From contig NZ_JACHMN010000003.1 of the NCBI RefSeq assembly GCF_014204945.1, positions 2,170,001 through 2,234,000 of the forward strand: 64,000 nucleotides of DNA, read 5' to 3'. The position numbers were made by a program, and so were the translations under genes. The stretch is from Allocatelliglobosispora scoriae. GTDB lineage: Bacteria > Actinomycetota > Actinomycetes > Mycobacteriales > Micromonosporaceae. Position 1 is the stretch's first letter, and every line of letters begins with the position of its first letter. This document shows, in pieces, positions 60,331 through 64,000 of the stretch. Under the pieces are notes generated by a model, which saw only the letters and a list, made by a program, of their open reading frames with translations, was not told where the DNA came from and ran no database searches.

Positions 60331-60993
60331 TCAGGTGAAGCGCTCGATGGTGACGGGGATGAGGCCGTGGCGGCGTACCCCCTGGCGGAGATCGTGCAGC
60401 AGGTCGCCGATCGCGCCGGACGGCGCGTGCCCCAGGCGGACGGTCGCGTCGATGCACCACGCGATGCCGGGGCCGATGCTGCGCAGGGCCCACTCCACCG
60501 CGTGGTCGGCGACGGTGACCCGGGCCCGGCCCGCGAGGCGGGGGTCCTCGACCGGCTCCAGACCCCACTCGGCCTGGAGCGCGGCGAGGTTGCTCTGACC
60601 GAGGTGGTTGGCGAAGAGGATGCGGTAGACGCGCTCGTCGCTCTCCGGCCCCCACCGCAGCGGCTCGCCGCCGGGCAGCGGCTCGCGCTCGCCGAAGTGG
60701 CCGCGCAGCGCCGCCTCGTCCGGCAGGGGAGAGCCGGTGAGCTGCTGGAACGCGTCATCGGCGGCGTCTCGCCGGACCGGCACGACGAGAGTGCGCACGG
60801 CCGGGTCGGAGCGCAGGGCCCGGCTGAGCCAGCCGCCGGGCAGCCACTCCCGCTCATCCACCGTCCACACCGCACTGTCCAGCCCGGCCGCGGTGAAGTC
60901 GTCGCGGAGCGCGAACTCCTCGACCAGGACGCCGTCGGGGCGGCTGCGGTCCCGGCCGGGCGGGTAGGTGAGGCTGTAATCGAGCCGATCCAT
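60331..60993 (-). CDS. Hypothetical protein
   Basis: A 220-residue soluble protein with mixed alpha/beta composition and motifs WTVDEREWLPGGWL, YRILFANHLGQSNLAALQAEWG and HDLRQGVRRHGLIPV. No membrane helix, signal peptide or known domain is recognised. It lies 67 nt upstream of the RCK gene on the same strand. The function is unknown. Confidence 0.65.
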   Translation of the reverse strand: MDRLDYSLTYPPGRDRSRPDGVLVEEFALRDDFTAAGLDSAVWTVDEREWLPGGWLSRALRSDPAVRTLVVPVRRDAADDAFQQLTGSPLPDEAALRGHFGEREPLPGGEPLRWGPESDERVYRILFANHLGQSNLAALQAEWGLEPVEDPRLAGRARVTVADHAVEWALRSIGPGIAWCIDATVRLGHAPSGAIGDLLHDLRQGVRRHGLIPVTIERFT

Positions 60994-61051
60994 GTGATCA
61001 GACTAGATTGCCGGTCAGCGGGTCGCGTGCAGGCACACGGGCATCGATGCG

Positions 61052-61237
61052 CTAGGACGCCTCCCGCAGGCTGCGCGGGCGCAGGTCGGTCCAGACCAGG
61101 TCGATGTGGTCCAGGCACTCCTGCCGGGTGCCGCTCGTCCCCTCGGGGAGCCACCCGCCGGGCAGGTCGGCACCGGCCGCCCAGATCGAGAGCTGGTCCT
61201 CGTCGTTGCGCACCACCACGAAGGCGTCAGCGGGCAT
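61052..61237 (-). CDS. MbtH-family protein
   Basis: The 61-residue protein is an MbtH-like activator that binds and folds NRPS adenylation domains. The signatures SIWAAGADLPGGW, RQECLDHIDLVW and TDLRPRSL are intact. GGAGGAGACC is a strong ribosome site before ATG 61237. The start overlaps the end of the NRPS-MFS gene by 11 bp, so it is the last gene of that operon and probably serves its adenylation domain. Confidence 0.93.
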   Translation of the reverse strand: MPADAFVVVRNDEDQLSIWAAGADLPGGWLPEGTSGTRQECLDHIDLVWTDLRPRSLREAS

Positions 61238-64000
61238 GGTCTCCTCCGGTCTGCAGGCGTTGGCGTACGGCATCGAGCCCGACCGCGTCGTCGGGGATGG
61301 CGTCGGGGACGTTCTCGTCGAAGCGGGCGAGCACCGGCACCCGCAGCGAAACCACGGCCAGCAGGCCGATGACGAGGGCGAAGGCGACGTAGAGCAGCGC
61401 GATCCCGCGTCCCGGTCCGGTGCCGATCACCGCGCCGACGCTGCCCGCGAGCGCACCGCCCGGTGCCATCAGCGCGTCGAACCACGCCACGGCGAAGGGC
61501 CCGACGACGGCGATGCCGATCGGCAGGGTCGACCAGGCGACCATCATGTTGAGCGCGAAGACCCGGGCGTGGTAACGCTGCTCCACCTTGACCTGCACGA
61601 TCGTGGTGTAGATGCCATTGACGACGGTGAGGCAGAAGGTCATCGCGAAGGTGCCCGCCGCGACGACGGCGACCGAGGGGTAGAGGCCCGGGACGGCGCA
61701 GGCGATGCCGAGCAGCCCGGTCATGACGAGCATGCCGGTCATCCGGCGCCGCTGCGGCCCGCCCCAGATCGTCATCAGCAGCCCGCCGCCGACGACCCCG
61801 ACCGCACCGGCCGTGCTGACCTGCGCGACCTGGGCGAGGGTGCCGAAGCCGAGCACCAGCGGCGCGATGAGGTTGGAGAGCGGGGAGAAGAAAAGGTTGA
61901 AGACGACGAAGAAGACCACCATCGCCCGCATCCCCCGGTGGCCGACCGAGTAGCGGAACCCGCCGACGATCTCCTGCCGGAACGTCTCGCGCCGCGTCGA
62001 GCCGAGGGTCTTCGGGAAGGTGACGAAGGCGAGCAGGGTGATCGCGGCGGCGTAGCTGACCACGTCGATGAGCAGGATGCCGCCGAGGCCGATCCCGGCG
62101 AGCAGCCCGGCCGCGAAGAGCGGCACCATCAGCAGCCCGGCGCCGTTGAGGGCCTGGCTGATGCCGTTGGCGTGGCCGAGATAGCGCTTGGGCACGAGCT
62201 GCGGCACCGCCGCCTGGTAGGCGACCCGCTGGAACGGCAGCACCGCCGAGAGCACCGCGAGCAGGACGTAGACGTGGCCCACCTGGATGGCGCCGGTCCA
62301 GAAGAGCACACCGAGGGTGAGCTGGACGGTTCCGGCGGCGGCGTCGGCGGCGAGCATGACCCGGCGCCGGTCGAAGCGGTCGGCGACGGCACCGGCGATC
62401 GGTGCCGCGAGCAGCCCGGGTACGACGCCGACGGCGAAGAAGACCGCGAACTGCACCAGCGACCCGGTCTGCAGGTAGATCCAGATCGGCAGGGCGAACT
62501 CGGTGAGCGCCGAGCCGGTCATCGAGATGAGCTGCCCGATCGCGACGGCGAGGAAGCGGCCCATGCTCGGTGCGACCGCCGGGGGTTCCGCCTCGGTTGT
62601 GGGCTGGTGCACCGCCCGCAGCCACCAGCTCGCCGCGTCGTCGCGCTCGACCGGCTGCGCCGTGCCGTCGGCGAGGGCGGTATGGGTGCCGGTGACGATC
62701 TCGGCGAGCTCCTCGGCCCGGTAGCGCAGGAAGTAGTGCCCGGCCTCGTCCAGCACGACGACGGCGGTCGGCGCGGTGGTGAGGAAGCCCCACTCGGCGA
62801 AGCGCTCGGCGTAGAACTCGGTGCTCGGGTCGCGCTCGCCGACGACGGAGATGATCGGTGCCTGGATCGGTGCCGCACCGCTGTGCAGCAGCTCGGTGAA
62901 GTAGCTCTCGGCGAGCTGCGCGTCGGTGCGCATGGTCCGGACCAGGAACTGCACCTGCTGCTCGTCGAGGCCGTCCAGGTCCGCGCCGAGCACGCGCAGC
63001 CAGTTGGCGTGCACGCGGTCGTTGCGGAAGCGTTCCAGCCGCGTCAGCCGGGCCAGGGGTCCCAGGATCTTCCCGTCGGGTACGGCGAACGGGAACACCC
63101 CGCCCAGGTAGACGGCGTCCACCACCCGCCCGGCCCGCTCCAACCGCTGTGCCAGCTCGACGGTGAGCGCACCACCCGGACCGCAGTGTCCATAGAGGAC
63201 CAGTGGCCCGGCGACCCGCTCCAGGATCTCCTCGACGCACCGCGCCGCCACCTCGCCGAGCGGCTGGTGCTCCTCGGCGAGCCCGATGTCGTGCCCCGGC
63301 ACCGCGACCGACAGCAGCCGGTGCCCCGCGGGCAGGGCGTCGGCGAGCGGCTGGAACACCACGGCGCTGCCGCCGCCGTAGGGTACGCAGACCACCGTCG
63401 ACACGGCCGTCCCGGTGCCCGCCGGGGTCAGCTCGTGCAGCAGTTGCCGGGGCGTGGTGTCGCCGGAGCCGACGAGGGCGGCGAGACCGGCGGCGGTGGG
63501 CCACTTGAAGAGGTCCATCACGCTGACCGCTCGGGACCCGTCGGGCAGGCGCCGCCGCAGCCGGGCGACGACGCCGATGGCGAGCAGCGAGTGGCCGCCG
63601 CTGTCGAAGAAGTCGTCGTATGCGCCGACCCGCTCCCGCTCCAGGACCTCGGCGAAGACGGCGGCGATCAGCGTCTCCAGCTCGGTCCGCGGCGCCACGT
63701 ACTCGCCCTCGGCGACCTCGCGGTCGGGCTCCGGCAGGCGGCCCCGGTCGACCTTGCCGTGCGCCTTGAGCGGCAGCGCGTCCAGCCAGACGAAGAACGA
63801 CGGGATCATGTAGTCGGGGAGTCCGGCGCCGAGCTCCAGCCGTAGCTCGGCCGAGGTCCGGGGGGCGGTGCCGGGCTCGGCGACGAGGTAGGCGACGAGC
63901 CGGGTGGCGCCCAGCGGTCCCCGGGCGTCCACGACCGCCTGGCTCACCCCGCCGCAGCCCAGCAGGGCGGTCTCGATCTCGCCGAGCTCGACGCGGTAGC
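61227..64000 (-). CDS. NRPS C-terminal part: A-PCP-thioesterase fused to an MFS exporter
   Basis: This is the last 923 codons of a larger non-ribosomal peptide synthetase; the start lies outside the window. In order: the end of an adenylation domain (A8-type YRVELGEIE at the window edge and A10 KAHGKVDR), a peptidyl carrier domain with GGHSLL (phosphopantetheine Ser coded at 63588-63590), a GrsT/type-II-like thioesterase whose nucleophile elbow reads GHCGPGG (Cys coded at 63183-63185 in place of Ser), and a full MFS transporter of about 12 helices (from roughly 62580 to 61270, MGRFLAVAIGQLISM onward). It is one uninterrupted reading frame. The chain would build, release and perhaps export the same peptide. 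Product unknown. Confidence 0.88.
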   Translation of the reverse strand, partial: YRVELGEIETALLGCGGVSQAVVDARGPLGATRLVAYLVAEPGTAPRTSAELRLELGAGLPDYMIPSFFVWLDALPLKAHGKVDRGRLPEPDREVAEGEYVAPRTELETLIAAVFAEVLERERVGAYDDFFDSGGHSLLAIGVVARLRRRLPDGSRAVSVMDLFKWPTAAGLAALVGSGDTTPRQLLHELTPAGTGTAVSTVVCVPYGGGSAVVFQPLADALPAGHRLLSVAVPGHDIGLAEEHQPLGEVAARCVEEILERVAGPLVLYGHCGPGGALTVELAQRLERAGRVVDAVYLGGVFPFAVPDGKILGPLARLTRLERFRNDRVHANWLRVLGADLDGLDEQQVQFLVRTMRTDAQLAESYFTELLHSGAAPIQAPIISVVGERDPSTEFYAERFAEWGFLTTAPTAVVVLDEAGHYFLRYRAEELAEIVTGTHTALADGTAQPVERDDAASWWLRAVHQPTTEAEPPAVAPSMGRFLAVAIGQLISMTGSALTEFALPIWIYLQTGSLVQFAVFFAVGVVPGLLAAPIAGAVADRFDRRRVMLAADAAAGTVQLTLGVLFWTGAIQVGHVYVLLAVLSAVLPFQRVAYQAAVPQLVPKRYLGHANGISQALNGAGLLMVPLFAAGLLAGIGLGGILLIDVVSYAAAITLLAFVTFPKTLGSTRRETFRQEIVGGFRYSVGHRGMRAMVVFFVVFNLFFSPLSNLIAPLVLGFGTLAQVAQVSTAGAVGVVGGGLLMTIWGGPQRRRMTGMLVMTGLLGIACAVPGLYPSVAVVAAGTFAMTFCLTVVNGIYTTIVQVKVEQRYHARVFALNMMVAWSTLPIGIAVVGPFAVAWFDALMAPGGALAGSVGAVIGTGPGRGIALLYVAFALVIGLLAVVSLRVPVLARFDENVPDAIPDDAVGLDAVRQRLQTGGDHAR

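Noticed and set aside
1-64000. tRNA, rRNA and known riboswitches
   Set aside because: No cloverleaf, rRNA segment or recognised riboswitch core was found by eye in the gaps; a covariance-model scan would be decisive.

Overview
The window is high-GC actinobacterial DNA. It carries a complete Pup-proteasome locus, F420/FMN-type oxidoreductases, GTG starts and many promoters that appear leaderless. Gene content and order suggest a Micromonosporaceae-like mycelial actinomycete; that placement is inference from gene content, not from a marker gene. No rRNA, tRNA, CRISPR array, integrase or transposase was recognised.

Region 1 (1-18 kb) is the Pup-proteasome and Tat neighbourhood: the 3' part of the proteasomal ATPase gene, a convergent polyprenyl-phosphate glycosyltransferase, dop, pup, prcB, prcA, then dTDP-rhamnose genes (rmlD facing rmlA-rmlC), pafA, a small membrane protein, a DUF3866 gene, a cation diffusion facilitator, pafB-pafC, tatA-tatC, a diacylglycerol kinase and a HAD hydrolase. 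Dop activates Pup, PafA attaches it to substrates, the ATPase feeds substrates to the PrcAB chamber, and PafBC is known in relatives as a DNA-damage transcription activator. helY, which follows tatC in mycobacteria, lies here at 25.2 kb, displaced by about 8 kb of inserted genes.

Region 2 (18-31 kb) has a CadD-type transporter, a repeat-rich gap (16 perfect copies of an 18-bp unit next to a 67-bp perfect palindrome), a three-gene operon of YkcB/YkcC-like membrane glycosyltransferases, helY, a bile-acid-symporter-like transporter and a secreted SGNH hydrolase.

Region 3 (31-53 kb) is accessory: cupin/MarR and hydrolase/MarR divergent pairs with visible operators, two paralogous LacI regulators, an F420-type split-barrel protein, a DUF305 lipoprotein, a secreted AA10 polysaccharide monooxygenase, a secreted endonuclease, exonuclease III, two luciferase-like oxidoreductases, a 1437-residue protein with HEAT-like and WGR-like parts, a thymidylate-kinase-like protein, a CooC/MinD-like ATPase and a YibE/F membrane protein.

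Region 4 (53-64 kb) has two secreted glycoside hydrolases (family 2 with two ricin-type lectin domains; a clan-A-like enzyme with two fibronectin III domains), a Zn-ribbon protein, an RCK/ion-channel-like protein and the end of an NRPS gene. That NRPS is unusual: A-PCP-thioesterase (Cys in the nucleophile position)-MFS transporter on one chain, followed by an overlapping mbtH gene.

Across all regions, three families of dispersed palindromes (A: 73 bp, five copies; B: built on AACTCTTCAAGAGTT; C: built on GTCACGT-N2-TGCAGC) sit in gaps between genes, mostly at gene 3' ends, and cluster or nest together. They are the most distinctive non-coding signal here.
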